Shown piece by piece: positions 28,048-36,772 of a DNA stretch of 64,000 bases (positions are counted from its first letter, which is position 1; the number at the start of each line of letters is the position of its first letter). This DNA is from CAYSCS01 sp964429695 (lineage in GTDB: Bacteria > Acidobacteriota > Aminicenantia > Aminicenantales > Aminicenantaceae): the NCBI GenBank assembly GCA_964429695.1, contig CAYSCS010000068.1, forward strand, positions 23,880-87,879. The letters run 5' to 3'. A program made the position numbers and the translations under genes. Under the pieces are notes generated by a model. That model was not told where the DNA came from, did not search any database, and worked only from the letters and a program-made list of their open reading frames with translations.

Positions 28048-28575
28048 ATGGGAGCTCTATCCTCAATAATACTTATTCTTCTCTCCCTTCTCACTTACTC
28101 TGCAGGTAAAGTTGGAAGAGAGAGAAATAGCGACGAAGTCAAGACAAAAATCTTCGATTTGATCATACTTATCCTCATCTGGTCTTTAGGAATATACGCA
28201 GGAACAAGGTTCGACTTAAAAAGATGGGTCTTACTTCTTATTTTTACCATCATCTCTTTTTTTCTGGGTCTACTAACAACTTCATTCAGAAAAAAGGAAA
28301 AGACTCAAAGAAACGCTTCTCATATCCAAAAAAAAAATTCTCAAAACATCTCTTCCTCTCTCTGGAATTCAGGGAAGAGATTTTTTAAAAGAGTGGGTGT
28401 ATTTCAGACAAGGATCATTCTCTCTTTTTTCTATTTCATCTTCGTCTCTCCCCTCGCTCTTGGCGTAAAACTCTTATCTGACCCTTTAAAAATTAAACAG
28501 CATAAGGAAATTTCTTTCTGGTCAAAGAGAAGAGAAAAAAGAAATGATTTCGATGAATTCAGGAGACAGTTCTAA
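28048..28575 (+). CDS. membrane protein of the carbamoyltransferase locus
   Basis: 175 residues from the ATG at 28048 (a TTG at 28042 is an alternative; no good ribosome site for either). Two N-terminal transmembrane helices, a basic low-complexity linker, then a conserved-looking segment FFKRVGVFQTRIILSFFYF and LSDPLKI with a third helix. This arrangement resembles the SxtJ-like membrane proteins encoded beside NodU/CmcH carbamoyltransferases. Its stop TAA shares a base with the ATG of the next gene. The function is unknown; a membrane partner of the carbamoyltransferase is inferred from context. Confidence 0.65.
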   Translation: MGALSSIILILLSLLTYSAGKVGRERNSDEVKTKIFDLIILILIWSLGIYAGTRFDLKRWVLLLIFTIISFFLGLLTTSFRKKEKTQRNASHIQKKNSQNISSSLWNSGKRFFKRVGVFQTRIILSFFYFIFVSPLALGVKLLSDPLKIKQHKEISFWSKRREKRNDFDEFRRQF

Positions 28576-30350
28576 TGTATATCCTAGGCATCTCTTGCTA
28601 TTATCATGACGCAGCAGCGGCTTTGATCAAAGATGGCAAGCTCGTAGCAGCAGCCGAGGAAGAGAGATTCACGAGGATAAAACACGATTTTGATTTCCCG
28701 CAGAATGCCATCCAATTCTGCCTTGACCATGAAGGGATAACCGCAAAGGAGCTCGACTACGTCGTTTTCTATGAAAAGCCCTTTCAGAAATTCGAAAGAA
28801 TCTTGATGACAATATTTCAGAGTTTTCCAAGGTCATGGAGTACATTTAAGGAAGCCATGATTACCTGGCTTGCTGATAAGCTCTGGATAAAGAACACCCT
28901 AAGGGAGAGGATAGGCGTCGAAGAAAAGAAAATACTCTTCAGTGAGCATCATCTATCGCATGCTGCGAGCGCCTTTTATCCTTCTCCCTTCGAGGAAGCA
29001 GCTATACTTACCGTCGATGGAGTTGGGGAGTGGACCACCGCCACCATGGGAATCGGAAAAGGAAATGAAATCAAGCTTCTCAAGGAAATAAAATTCCCGC
29101 ATTCACTCGGTCTCCTATACAGCGCCTTTACGGCTTTCCTTGGTTTCAAGGTAAATGAAGGAGAATACAAAGTGATGGGGATGGCACCTTATGGAATTCC
29201 CCGCTATGTGGATAAGATTTATGACCATCTCATAAAGGTTTCTGAGGATGGTTCATTCTGGCTCAACATGGATTATTTCTCCTATCATTATTCTGATGAA
29301 AAGACATTCAACTCTAAGTTTGAATCAATTTTTGGAAAACCTAGAAATCCAGAGATGAATTTTTTCACCTCAAAGACAAGATTCCCTTCTTATTTTGGAA
29401 AAAAGCCTCATGATTTTGAGGAACTCTGTCGCAAGAATGAACACTATGCTGATATTGCTGCCAGTATTCAGCTAGTGACAGAAGAAGTTTTATTGAAACT
29501 CGCAAATCATCTCTACCGAGAAACAGGCTTAAAAAATCTCTGTATCGCCGGCGGGGTTGGGCTGAATTCAAAAGCAAACGGAAGAATTCTCATTGAGACC
29601 CCCTTTGAGAATCTCTTCGTCCAGCCTTCAGCCGGAGATGGAGGAGGTGCGCCAGGGGCTGCGTGGTATGCCTACCATGGACTTCTTGGAAAGCCGCGAA
29701 ATTTCATTCTGGAACATGCCTATTGGGGAAAAGCGTATTCAGAAGAGGAAATACTAATTTTTCTCAAAAAAAATAACATATCTCATGAATATTTCTCTGA
29801 TGAAGAAAAACTTCTGGAGAGGATAGTTGAATATCTTCTCCAGGGAAAGGTCGTCGGCTGGTTTCAAGGAAGGTTTGAATGGGGGCCAAGAGCCCTGGGC
29901 AATAGGAGTCTCCTCGCAGACCCAAGAAGTGAAGAGATGAAGGATCTCGTGAATCTGAAGATAAAATTCAGAGAACCTTTCAGGCCTTTTGCCCCTGTAA
30001 TACTGGAAGAAAAAGCAAAAGATTTTTTTCATGGAGATGGAGTCGAAAAACAATTCCCAGCTAGATACATGCTCCTTATCCTCCCCCTCAAAGAAGAAAA
30101 GGCCCATCTTATAAACGCGGTAAATCACATGGGTACGGGAAGGCTACAGACAATTAGAGAAGAATGGAACCCCCGTTATTATAGAGTGGTAAAAAAATTT
30201 GAAGAAGCAACGGGTCTGCCCGTTCTTCTCAACACTTCTTTTAACCTTAAAGGTGAACCAATAGTGAATTCACCCTCAAACGCATTCGAAACCTTCGCCA
30301 AGAGCGGAATAGATGCTTTAGTCTTGGAAAATTTTCTCGTCACAAAATAG
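28575..30350 (+). CDS. carbamoyltransferase, NodU/CmcH/HypF-C type
   Basis: 591 residues. The N-terminal domain shows YYHDAAAALIKDG, EEERFTRIKHD and HHLSHAASAFYPSPF, all conserved in the YrdC-like/Kae1-like NodU family; the C-terminal domain has GGVGLNSKANG and GPRALGNRSLLADPR. These enzymes move a carbamoyl group from carbamoyl phosphate, through an adenylate, onto a hydroxyl of a sugar, antibiotic or toxin. The acceptor here is likely a surface or secreted molecule. It lies in a four-gene unit with small membrane proteins on both sides. Confidence 0.9.
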   Translation: MYILGISCYYHDAAAALIKDGKLVAAAEEERFTRIKHDFDFPQNAIQFCLDHEGITAKELDYVVFYEKPFQKFERILMTIFQSFPRSWSTFKEAMITWLADKLWIKNTLRERIGVEEKKILFSEHHLSHAASAFYPSPFEEAAILTVDGVGEWTTATMGIGKGNEIKLLKEIKFPHSLGLLYSAFTAFLGFKVNEGEYKVMGMAPYGIPRYVDKIYDHLIKVSEDGSFWLNMDYFSYHYSDEKTFNSKFESIFGKPRNPEMNFFTSKTRFPSYFGKKPHDFEELCRKNEHYADIAASIQLVTEEVLLKLANHLYRETGLKNLCIAGGVGLNSKANGRILIETPFENLFVQPSAGDGGGAPGAAWYAYHGLLGKPRNFILEHAYWGKAYSEEEILIFLKKNNISHEYFSDEEKLLERIVEYLLQGKVVGWFQGRFEWGPRALGNRSLLADPRSEEMKDLVNLKIKFREPFRPFAPVILEEKAKDFFHGDGVEKQFPARYMLLILPLKEEKAHLINAVNHMGTGRLQTIREEWNPRYYRVVKKFEEATGLPVLLNTSFNLKGEPIVNSPSNAFETFAKSGIDALVLENFLVTK

Positions 30351-30368
30351 AATAAAAAAGAGGAAATT

Positions 30369-30548
30369 ATGAAAACAAGAAAGAGTATAAAATTTAAGCT
30401 GGAAATATTCAGAGAGTTGTTAGTCTTTCTCTGGCAGAAGAAACTCTGGTGGCTGATCCCGATGATAATCGTCTTGATTCTTTTTGGGTTGCTCTTAATC
30501 TATACTCAGAGTTCTGTGGTTGCTCCCTTCATCTATACTCTCTTTTAG
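30369..30548 (+). CDS. small DUF5989-like membrane protein
   Basis: 59 residues, too short for most gene callers. It begins MKTRKSIKFK, has ELLVFLWQKKLWWLIP, one long hydrophobic helix (PMIIVLILFGLLLIY) and ends APFIYTLF. This is the pattern of the short DUF5989 proteins that sit beside NodU-type carbamoyltransferases in many bacteria. GAGGAAATT precedes the ATG. A single-helix partner of the neighbouring enzymes is inferred; no activity is known. Confidence 0.75.
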   Translation: MKTRKSIKFKLEIFRELLVFLWQKKLWWLIPMIIVLILFGLLLIYTQSSVVAPFIYTLF

Positions 30549-30570
30549 GGAGTGGAAAGAAGAATAAGAA

Positions 30571-30699
30571 ATGAAGAAGTGGTTATTAAGAATTTTTCTT
30601 TTGCTCTTCGGCTTCCTTTTGGCTTTCCTTATTTTAGAACTTGGAACCAGGTTTTTCTGGACGAAGTTAAGCGAACTCGACCATTCTTCATATAGATAG
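30571..30699 (+). pseudogene. truncated 5' remnant resembling an SGNH-hydrolase gene
   Basis: A 42-codon frame begins 22 bases after the small membrane protein, with a signal-anchor helix (LLRIFLLLFGFLLAFLILE) and ELGTRFFW, then stops at TAG 30697. That start looks like the N-terminal anchor of the SGNH/GDSL hydrolases that complete this kind of carbamoyltransferase locus elsewhere. The catalytic GDS block and everything after it are absent, because the convergent cupin gene ends three bases further on. A deletion or inversion breakpoint here is inferred. It could also be a genuine small membrane protein. Confidence 0.5.
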
Positions 30700-30701
30700 C
30701 T

Positions 30702-31088
30702 TCATTCCCTACCGTAATCGTCCTTGAGCCTTACAATGTCAGCTTCATCTGAATCCCCAATCCAGATCTCCATCACCCTTGCCTCCTTGCTCCCTATGCA
30801 GCGGAGTCTGTGAGCAGATTTTCTGGGAATGAAAATTTCTTCGTTTACCCTTGCTCTCCAGGTTCTCTCCCCCAGGGTAATTTCCAAACCCTCATCAAGC
30901 ACAACCCAGAACTCACTTCGGCGTTGGTGATATTGAAGAGAAAGAGCCTCACCTGGCTTTACAGAAATGATTTTTATCGACCTTGCCTTTTGATGAGGAT
31001 ATGAGCGGAATTTTCCCCACGGCCTTCTATCCTCGATTATCCCCTCTCTAAAGCTTCTTTCCTCTTCCTCAGTTCCTCTTTCTACCAT
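30702..31088 (-). CDS. cupin, mannose-6-phosphate isomerase type II family
   Basis: 128 residues forming one cupin. Characteristic strings are RPWGKFRSY at the start, the metal-binding QYHQRRSEFWVV, and near the end IPRKSAHRL and the family ending DDYGR. Free-standing cupins of this kind match the C-terminal isomerase domain of GMP-PMI enzymes and convert fructose-6-phosphate and mannose-6-phosphate, the first step to GDP-mannose. It fits the glycan genes to its left. It is single and convergent with the carbamoyltransferase operon. Confidence 0.8.
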   Translation of the reverse strand: MVERGTEEEERSFREGIIEDRRPWGKFRSYPHQKARSIKIISVKPGEALSLQYHQRRSEFWVVLDEGLEITLGERTWRARVNEEIFIPRKSAHRLRCIGSKEARVMEIWIGDSDEADIVRLKDDYGRE

Positions 31089-31195
31089 ATAAATGATGCT
31101 CAGCTTATTTTTTGTTATTTATCTATTGCTGAATTTTGCTTTAATTATGTGGGTCTTTCTCTCTTATTTACTATTTCCCTTTTATCTCTTACTCC

Positions 31196-31651
31196 TCAGA
31201 AAGGAATCTCCTCATCTTCTTCATCAGGGTGCGAGAGGTCAGCCTGTTCATCCGGAAAATCAGGCGGACTAGGTTCCACATAGGCTTCTTCAGGCTCAGC
31301 CTCTTCTTTTTTGCCGAGGAGGATTATGTTTTGGGCCTCAATTTCGGTAGTGAGCCTCTTCTGTCCGCTTTTATCCTGCCAGCTTCGGGAACGAAGCTTT
31401 CCCTCTAGGTAAATTTGCTTCCCCTGGTTCAGGTATTTTTCGCAGAATTCAGCAAGTTTCCCCCAGACAACAATCCGGTGCCATTCGACGCGAACATCAC
31501 TCTCATTGGTGCTGGGATTAAAGAAACGCTCGTTAGTGGCAAGAGTAAACCTTGCCACTGCCCTCTCTGTCTGAGGAATGTAGCGCAACTCAGGCTTTTG
31601 TCCCAGTCGGCCGATCAAGATTACCTTGTTAAGACTGTTTATGTCCCTCAT
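31196..31651 (-). CDS. ssb: single-stranded DNA-binding protein
   Basis: 151 residues. The OB fold is clear (NKVILIGRLGQKPELRY, WHRIVVWGKLAEFC, GKQIYLEGKL), followed by an acidic, Pro-rich tail ending DEEIPF, the hook that recruits repair and replication enzymes. It coats single-stranded DNA as tetramers. The start overlaps the end of cpoB by 23 bases, so this housekeeping gene is transcribed as the last gene of the Tol-Pal operon. Confidence 0.95.
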   Translation of the reverse strand: MRDINSLNKVILIGRLGQKPELRYIPQTERAVARFTLATNERFFNPSTNESDVRVEWHRIVVWGKLAEFCEKYLNQGKQIYLEGKLRSRSWQDKSGQKRLTTEIEAQNIILLGKKEEAEPEEAYVEPSPPDFPDEQADLSHPDEEDEEIPF

Positions 31652-32492
31652 CCTTGGATTGAAGCTCCTTTATTTTCTGTTGGGCAATCTTTGTCTCCTC
31701 CTCCAGAGGATACTTACTGATTAAAAGCTTGAAAACCGCAATGGCCTCTTCTTTCCTTCCCAGTTCTGAAAGGCTTATCCCTTTTTTCAAATATGCAACA
31801 GGAATCTTATCTCCATGGGAGTAATTGAGGATTAACTCATTGAACTCATCGATGGCTTTTTCAAATTTCCCCTGGCTAAAATAACATTCTCCAATCCAGT
31901 AGGCTGCGTTATCTGCAAGCGGGCTATCCGGAAATTGTTCTACATAAAGCTGGAATCCTTCCCTCGCCAGGTCATAGTTACCGTTCAGATAATCTGAATA
32001 TGCCATGTTGTAGATCTCTTGAGGTGAGAGAGTTGGGGGAGGCATGGGCCTAGGCTTTTCCTCTGCTTGTGGCTTTTCTCTCTCTTTTTGGGGTGAAGAT
32101 GCCTTTCCCTCGGCCAGTTCACTCTCGGGGAAAGAAACACTCTTTAGCGCCGAAAGTTCAGCCGAGAATTTCATAAATTGCGTATTCAGCATCTCAATCT
32201 TCTCAAGGAGAACCTGATAGAGAGCAGGAATCTTCTTCTGGTCTTCATTGAAACGAGCCTGCTCTTCCTGAAATTTCCTTAAGGTTGAGAATAAATCGTT
32301 GAGCTCGCTCTTCATCACCTTCAAATCCTCAGAATTCTTCTCTATTTTCTCTTCGAGAAGAAGGATTTTCTGTTTAAGTACTTGCACGTCTTGATAGATG
32401 AGTTCGTAGGCCTTCTTGCTTTTGTCCACACCATTTAAGAGAGAAGAAAGGAGAAAAAGTAAAATTATTCCAGAGGAAATTTTATTTGCCAT
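31629..32492 (-). CDS. cpoB: Tol-Pal system TPR protein CpoB (YbgF)
   Basis: 287 residues: signal peptide, a coiled coil (about 25-115), a Pro-rich linker, and TPR repeats (YNMAYSDYLNGNYDLA, AAYWIGECYFSQGKFEKA, AYLKKGISLSELGRKEEA). CpoB works in the periplasm, linking peptidoglycan synthesis with outer-membrane constriction through TolA and PBP1B. It lies three bases after pal, the usual position. Confidence 0.93.
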   Translation of the reverse strand: MANKISSGIILLFLLSSLLNGVDKSKKAYELIYQDVQVLKQKILLLEEKIEKNSEDLKVMKSELNDLFSTLRKFQEEQARFNEDQKKIPALYQVLLEKIEMLNTQFMKFSAELSALKSVSFPESELAEGKASSPQKEREKPQAEEKPRPMPPPTLSPQEIYNMAYSDYLNGNYDLAREGFQLYVEQFPDSPLADNAAYWIGECYFSQGKFEKAIDEFNELILNYSHGDKIPVAYLKKGISLSELGRKEEAIAVFKLLISKYPLEEETKIAQQKIKELQSKDEGHKQS

Positions 32493-32495
32493 CTT

Positions 32496-33047
32496 CTATT
32501 TTTCGATGATCAGGAATTGGGCCCTCCTGTTTTTCTGCCAGGCATCCTCGTTATGCCCAGGATCAAGGGGCTGACTTTTTCCATAGGAAATCGTCTTCAT
32601 CCTTTCGGGTGAGATTCCAAGGGAAACAAGATAGTCAAAGGTGCTCTTTGCCCTTCTTTCACCCAATGCAAGGTTATATTCTTCTGTTCCTCTCTCATCG
32701 CAGTGCCCCTCGATGAGGATTTTTACAGTTTTGAATTTCTTCAGCCATGCTGCGTTTGCCTCAAGAACAGGCTTTGCATCTCCACGAATGAAGTACTTGT
32801 CAAAGTCAAAATGAATCATCTTCAGCGGCATTTCCCTGTTCAGCTCATCGAGAGACTTGGCCATGAAGATTTCTTCTTCGCTGAGCTCCGGTCCTTTAAC
32901 CACAGCCGGTTCTTCAACCTTCTCTACCTTTGGCTGTTCGGCAACTTTTGGTGGGGGTGGGGGAACTTCTGCTACTTTCTTACGACAGGAAAGGAAGAAC
33001 GAAAAAATAAAAATGAAGGTAAGACTCATAATCACAATTTTCTTCAT
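32496..33047 (-). CDS. pal: peptidoglycan-associated lipoprotein Pal
   Basis: 183 residues. A lipoprotein signal with FLSC lipobox, a Pro/Val-rich linker, then the OmpA-C domain (about 75-183) with HFDFDKYFI, VLIEGHCDERGTEEYNLALGERRA and the YGKSQPLDPG block; these bind diaminopimelate of peptidoglycan. GGAGG precedes the ATG. It anchors the outer membrane to the wall and is cycled by TolB and TolA. Confidence 0.96.
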   Translation of the reverse strand: MKKIVIMSLTFIFIFSFFLSCRKKVAEVPPPPPKVAEQPKVEKVEEPAVVKGPELSEEEIFMAKSLDELNREMPLKMIHFDFDKYFIRGDAKPVLEANAAWLKKFKTVKILIEGHCDERGTEEYNLALGERRAKSTFDYLVSLGISPERMKTISYGKSQPLDPGHNEDAWQKNRRAQFLIIEK

Positions 33048-33153
33048 TCGTCCTCCAAAATAAATGGGTTTAATTTTTTCGTCCTCTTTATACCGTTTAA
33101 TTCTCCTTCTGTCAATAGATATACTTAAATAATTCGCTTGAAAATCCGATTTC

Positions 33154-34443
33154 TTACTCTCGAGACCAATCAGGAAGCTTATTATCCCCTTTGGATGTCA
33201 GACGGCGCAAGTTTGCCCCGTCATAATCTATGCTATAAAGCTGAATCGTCCCGTCCAGGTTCGAAGAGAAAACGAGATGGCGCCCATCAGGCGACCAGGA
33301 AGGAGATTCGTTACGAGCATTGCTTTCCGTGAGTTTGATGATTTGATTCGTCCTCAAATTCAGGACATAAAGGTCGAAGATTTGGTCAACCCTCGAAACA
33401 TAAGCAATCCTATCTCCCGTAGGGGACCAGGCTGGGGCATCATGATAGGTTCCTCCAAAGCTCACCCTTCTTACATTTGAGCCTTCGGCATCCATGATAT
33501 ATATCTGAGGCGTGCCGCTTCTATCTGAAGTAAAAGCTATCTCACGACTTGATGGAGACCAGGAAGGAGCAGTGTCAATGGAATCATTGAATGTCAGACG
33601 TTTGACATTCTTGCCGTCGCTAAAGGCAACGTAGATCTCAGGGTTTCCATCCTGGGTAGAACAGAAAGCAATCTTCTTCCCATCTGGTGAAAAATCGGGA
33701 GAAAACGATGTTCCTCGCACTGGCAGTTCTTGGAGCTTTCCTTCATAAATATCAAGGATACAGAGAGAAGTGCTTTGGCCTCGGTAAGAAGTGTAAGCTA
33801 TCTTTTTCCCATCAGCCGACCAGGCAGGCATATAGTCTCTTACCTTGTTGAAGGTAATCCTAGTTTGATTAAAGCCATCGTAATCCATCATATAAAGCTC
33901 ATCATTTCCATCCCTATTAGAAACAAAGACGATTTTGGTGGTAAAAATTCTCTTTTCTCCAAAAACCCTCATAATTTCATCCGCAAGTCTGTGGGCTGCA
34001 AGGCGGAGCGTTTCTTTCTGGGCCTGGTAGCGCTTGCCAAAAATGAACTTCTCACTCTTTACGTCATAAAGCTTGGCTTCAAAAAGGAAGCCCCCCTTCT
34101 CTCCTTCCGAGACCTTCCCCACGAGAAGAATCTTGGCCTGGATTGATTCCCAGTCCTTGAAGAAAATTTTTTCCACATCAAGAGGTCTTATGTAGCTGTA
34201 ATAGCTTTCGGGAAGAGGAGCAAAGACCCGGCTATACTTGATGTCACTGATTAGTACCTCATAGAGTTCTTGTGAGGCTTCGACAAGGACCGAAGATTCT
34301 CCTTCCACCACAAATTTGGGTAAAGCAAAAGGAATAACAGGCATTCCTTCTTTTATACTTAAAACTACTTCCTGTTGGAGAGAGAGCATGAGTGATGAAG
34401 TAATTATCAATATTCCATAAATTAAGATAAATTTATTTTTCAT
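33154..34443 (-). CDS. tolB: Tol-Pal system protein TolB
   Basis: 429 residues: signal peptide, the N-terminal alpha/beta domain (about 25-165), and a six-bladed propeller of PD40 repeats (NRDGNDELYMMDYDG, PSWSPSSREIAFTSDRSG, PSWSPDGRHLVFSSN). Periplasmic TolB binds Pal and TolA. The gene starts inside the last four bases of the TonB/TolA-like gene, showing coupled translation. Confidence 0.95.
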   Translation of the reverse strand: MKNKFILIYGILIITSSLMLSLQQEVVLSIKEGMPVIPFALPKFVVEGESSVLVEASQELYEVLISDIKYSRVFAPLPESYYSYIRPLDVEKIFFKDWESIQAKILLVGKVSEGEKGGFLFEAKLYDVKSEKFIFGKRYQAQKETLRLAAHRLADEIMRVFGEKRIFTTKIVFVSNRDGNDELYMMDYDGFNQTRITFNKVRDYMPAWSADGKKIAYTSYRGQSTSLCILDIYEGKLQELPVRGTSFSPDFSPDGKKIAFCSTQDGNPEIYVAFSDGKNVKRLTFNDSIDTAPSWSPSSREIAFTSDRSGTPQIYIMDAEGSNVRRVSFGGTYHDAPAWSPTGDRIAYVSRVDQIFDLYVLNLRTNQIIKLTESNARNESPSWSPDGRHLVFSSNLDGTIQLYSIDYDGANLRRLTSKGDNKLPDWSRE

Positions 34444-35255
34444 TTCGAGTGTTCAAAGATGAGATGGATCACTAAATAATCTTCCTCATACTCTCCAGGG
34501 AGCGGAGGAAAGGGAGCAGAGGATTGAACCGCTCTGAGCGCAGAGAGATCGAGCGACTTCACACCGCTCGATTCTTCTATTTTCAATTCAGAAACTTGCC
34601 CATTTCTTAAAATCTTGAAATAAACGATGGTTTGAAAATTTCCGCGAAGACCAGGTTCAACAAGGGAAGTAAACCAGTTGCTAGAAACTTTTCCCAGGAT
34701 GATTTGAAGATAATAGGTAAAGGGAAATGTTGAGAGCCCGATCTGGGAAGCATATCCTGAGCCTAGTCCAGTACCAGAGCCCGACCCAACTCCAATTCTC
34801 AGACCTGAACCCGAGCCTGTGCCTGAGCCTGACCCTTCTTGAAAAAAGCCTTCTCTCTTCGCTCCAGAAGCTTCCTTAGGTTCAGACTGCTTCTGAATTG
34901 AAGCCTTTTTTTCAACCTTGGGTTTAATCTCCTTTTTGGGTTTTTCCACTGGGTGTCTCAAAGATGAGCTACTTTGCTGCTCGAGTTTCTGAGGAGTCGT
35001 GAGGTCTCTGAGTGTTTCTCTGCGGGTTATTTCTGTCACTCCAATTCTCTCCGCCTTCCCGCCTCCGCCTCCACCTCCCCCTCCCCCAGGAAGCGAGATT
35101 AGATTTACATAGTGAACTAATCCCTTTTTTGAATTCTTGGGAAAATAGGGCGAAAGGAAGACAAGTAGAAAAAGAGCAATGTGGAGGGTTATAGAGAGGA
35201 TGAAGGCTCTCTTCAAGGCTGTCTCCTGCTTCTTTATGCTCCCAAATTCCATCAT
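34440..35255 (-). CDS. TonB/TolA-type energy-transducing protein
   Basis: 271 residues. An N-terminal anchor helix (about 17-35), a run of ten glycines (about 57-66), a Lys/Glu/Pro linker, a second GS-rich stretch (GSGSGTGSGSG), and a TonB C-terminal domain (about 190-265, FKILRNGQVSELKIEESSG, then APFPPLP). Position between tolR and tolB says it fills the TolA role, while the C-terminal domain is of the TonB class. It would carry proton-motive energy from the TolQ-TolR motor to TolB-Pal. The poly-Gly tract is encoded by mixed glycine codons and stays in frame. Confidence 0.85.
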   Translation of the reverse strand: MMEFGSIKKQETALKRAFILSITLHIALFLLVFLSPYFPKNSKKGLVHYVNLISLPGGGGGGGGGGKAERIGVTEITRRETLRDLTTPQKLEQQSSSSLRHPVEKPKKEIKPKVEKKASIQKQSEPKEASGAKREGFFQEGSGSGTGSGSGLRIGVGSGSGTGLGSGYASQIGLSTFPFTYYLQIILGKVSSNWFTSLVEPGLRGNFQTIVYFKILRNGQVSELKIEESSGVKSLDLSALRAVQSSAPFPPLPGEYEEDYLVIHLIFEHSK

Positions 35256-35686
35256 TTTCTTGATTCAGGCTCCAAGGGCTCAACCACCAGCCCTACGACT
35301 TCCACTCCTGCTTTCTTGACAATGTCGAGGATATTAATCACAAATCCATAGGTAAGACTTTCATCAGCTCGAATGAAGACGATTTTCTTATCTTTGCCGA
35401 AAAAATGTTCCCTGAGTTTTTGTTCAAGCAGGAATTGATTTATCATTGAATCCTCTATGTGGATGTAGCGGTCCTTAGTGATGGTAAGAGTCAAACCCTC
35501 CTCAGCCGGAGTGGACTCAGTCTCAGCTTGAGGAAGATTGACCCCTATCCCGGATTGAATCATCGGTGCAGTGACCATGAAGATGATGAGGAGAACGAGC
35601 ATCACATCCACGAAGGGAGTGACGTTGATTTCAGAAAGAGAGGTACCTAACTTTCTCCTTGTTATCTGAGGGGACTTAAGAGCCAT
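35252..35686 (-). CDS. tolR: ExbD/TolR family motor protein
   Basis: 144 residues. One transmembrane helix carries the proton-path Asp (INVTPFVDVMLVLLIIFMV), followed by the periplasmic domain with VFIRADESLTYG. With TolQ it forms the proton-driven motor of the Tol-Pal system. It overlaps tolQ by 11 bases and the next gene by four. Confidence 0.93.
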   Translation of the reverse strand: MALKSPQITRRKLGTSLSEINVTPFVDVMLVLLIIFMVTAPMIQSGIGVNLPQAETESTPAEEGLTLTITKDRYIHIEDSMINQFLLEQKLREHFFGKDKKIVFIRADESLTYGFVINILDIVKKAGVEVVGLVVEPLEPESRK

Positions 35687-36338
35687 AGATTCTCTCCACC
35701 AGGTTGACGAATTCTATCGAGAAATCTTCCATTTCAGTTATCATTTCTTTAATGCGATGGAGGAAATGATTGTAGGCAATTACTGCAGGAATGGCAGCAA
35801 AAAGCCCTGCCGCAGTGGCAATCAAGGCTTCAGCGATTCCAGGCGCCACTGTCACCAGGCTTGCCGACCTCACAATCCCTATGTTATGGAAGGCATCCAT
35901 GATTCCCCACACTGTACCAAAAAGACCGATGAAAGGAGTCACGCTTCCGGTCGTTGCCAGAAAATTCATCATTTTCTCTAATCTTGAAATCTCCCTGTTC
36001 GAGGCTTTGACCATGGCCCTCGATAAACTCTCGAGGTTCGCAGGGGAAAGAGAAGGACGAGGGTTTGATTTCGTCAGATAAGAAAGCTCCTTAAAGCCTG
36101 CCTGAAAGAGGACAGCAAGAGGAGCGTATTTATATTTTCGAGAAGCTTCACTCACTTCCTGAAGGTTTCTGCTTCCTCTAAATACTTTTAAAAATTTTTG
36201 TGATTGAAGGAACGCAGTTCGAAGAGTACTCCTTTTAAAGAAAATTATCGCCCACGAGAAAACAGAAAAGAAAACCAAGATTACAAGGACAAGTTTGACT
36301 ACTGGCCCTGCTTCTGCGATTAACCTTAAAAAGTTCAT
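35676..36338 (-). CDS. tolQ: TolQ/ExbB family proton channel protein
   Basis: 220 residues from the ATG at 36338; an in-frame TTG at 36380 coincides with the -35 hexamer and is rejected. Three transmembrane helices, with the signature FIGLFGTVWGIMDAF and the channel helix SLVTVAPGIAEALIATAAGLFAAIPAVIAYN. It is the first gene of the tol operon and lies just behind the promoter at 36352-36380. Confidence 0.93.
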   Translation of the reverse strand: MNFLRLIAEAGPVVKLVLVILVFFSVFSWAIIFFKRSTLRTAFLQSQKFLKVFRGSRNLQEVSEASRKYKYAPLAVLFQAGFKELSYLTKSNPRPSLSPANLESLSRAMVKASNREISRLEKMMNFLATTGSVTPFIGLFGTVWGIMDAFHNIGIVRSASLVTVAPGIAEALIATAAGLFAAIPAVIAYNHFLHRIKEMITEMEDFSIEFVNLVERIYGS

Positions 36339-36351
36339 GATTTCTAAGGCA

Positions 36352-36380
36352 AAATTAACACACACCCGGATTATTGTCAA
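36352..36380 (-). promoter_or_regulatory. sigma70 promoter of the tol-pal-ssb operon
   Basis: Minus-strand TTGACA (36380-36375, perfect) and TAATTT (36357-36352) are 17 bp apart. The start near 36345 leaves a very short leader before the tolQ ATG at 36338. Confidence 0.7.
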
Positions 36381-36772
36381 TCAGCCCAAAATCTGGCTAA
36401 AAGCCTCCTCCGCTCAAAAATTGAGGCATTCCTTAGGATGAAGAGAACATCTCATTTTCCTTCCGTCTCCCTCAAAATTCAGATGCATTCATCTCTTTCA
36501 AAATCGATTCTTATTAAAGTTTTTGATGGAGCTTTGAGTAATCTAAGTTGTGAATATTCCTTCGGAAAAACCCCCTTTTCTTTATGTTTAAGATAATTTT
36601 TGGAATTAACTTGAGGGATATCACTTTTTCTCTATCTGGCCCAAAGACTGACTCCCCCTCTCTTCCGCTTTCAAATATCTCTCCCTTAATTTGCCTTAAT
36701 TCCATGTTTCTACTTGAATTAGAGCTTAAATTGACAAAAAATGAGGGAAATAATAGATTGAAACGAAACACC
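36381..36772. other. intergenic region between tolQ and ktrB
   Basis: No convincing gene. A plus-strand frame from 36584 joins that of the potassium transporter, but its residues do not resemble the family. A rightward promoter candidate lies at 36731-36759. Confidence 0.55.
36731..36759 (+). promoter_or_regulatory. promoter candidate for the potassium transporter operon
   Basis: TTGACA (36731-36736) and TAGATT (36754-36759) with 17 bp between. The start near 36766 lies just before the ATG codons at 36773 and 36785, which supports the shorter protein. Confidence 0.5.

Noticed and set aside
32703..33128. 141-codon plus-strand frame opposite pal
   Set aside because: Shadow of the pal reading frame; pal is certain from its OmpA-C motifs.
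34990..35100. Poly-glycine tract as a possible frameshift or assembly error in the TonB/TolA gene
   Set aside because: The frame is intact on both sides and mixed glycine codons are used.
36584..36772. N-terminal extension of the potassium transporter
   Set aside because: Residues are not family-like and a promoter candidate lies inside the stretch.
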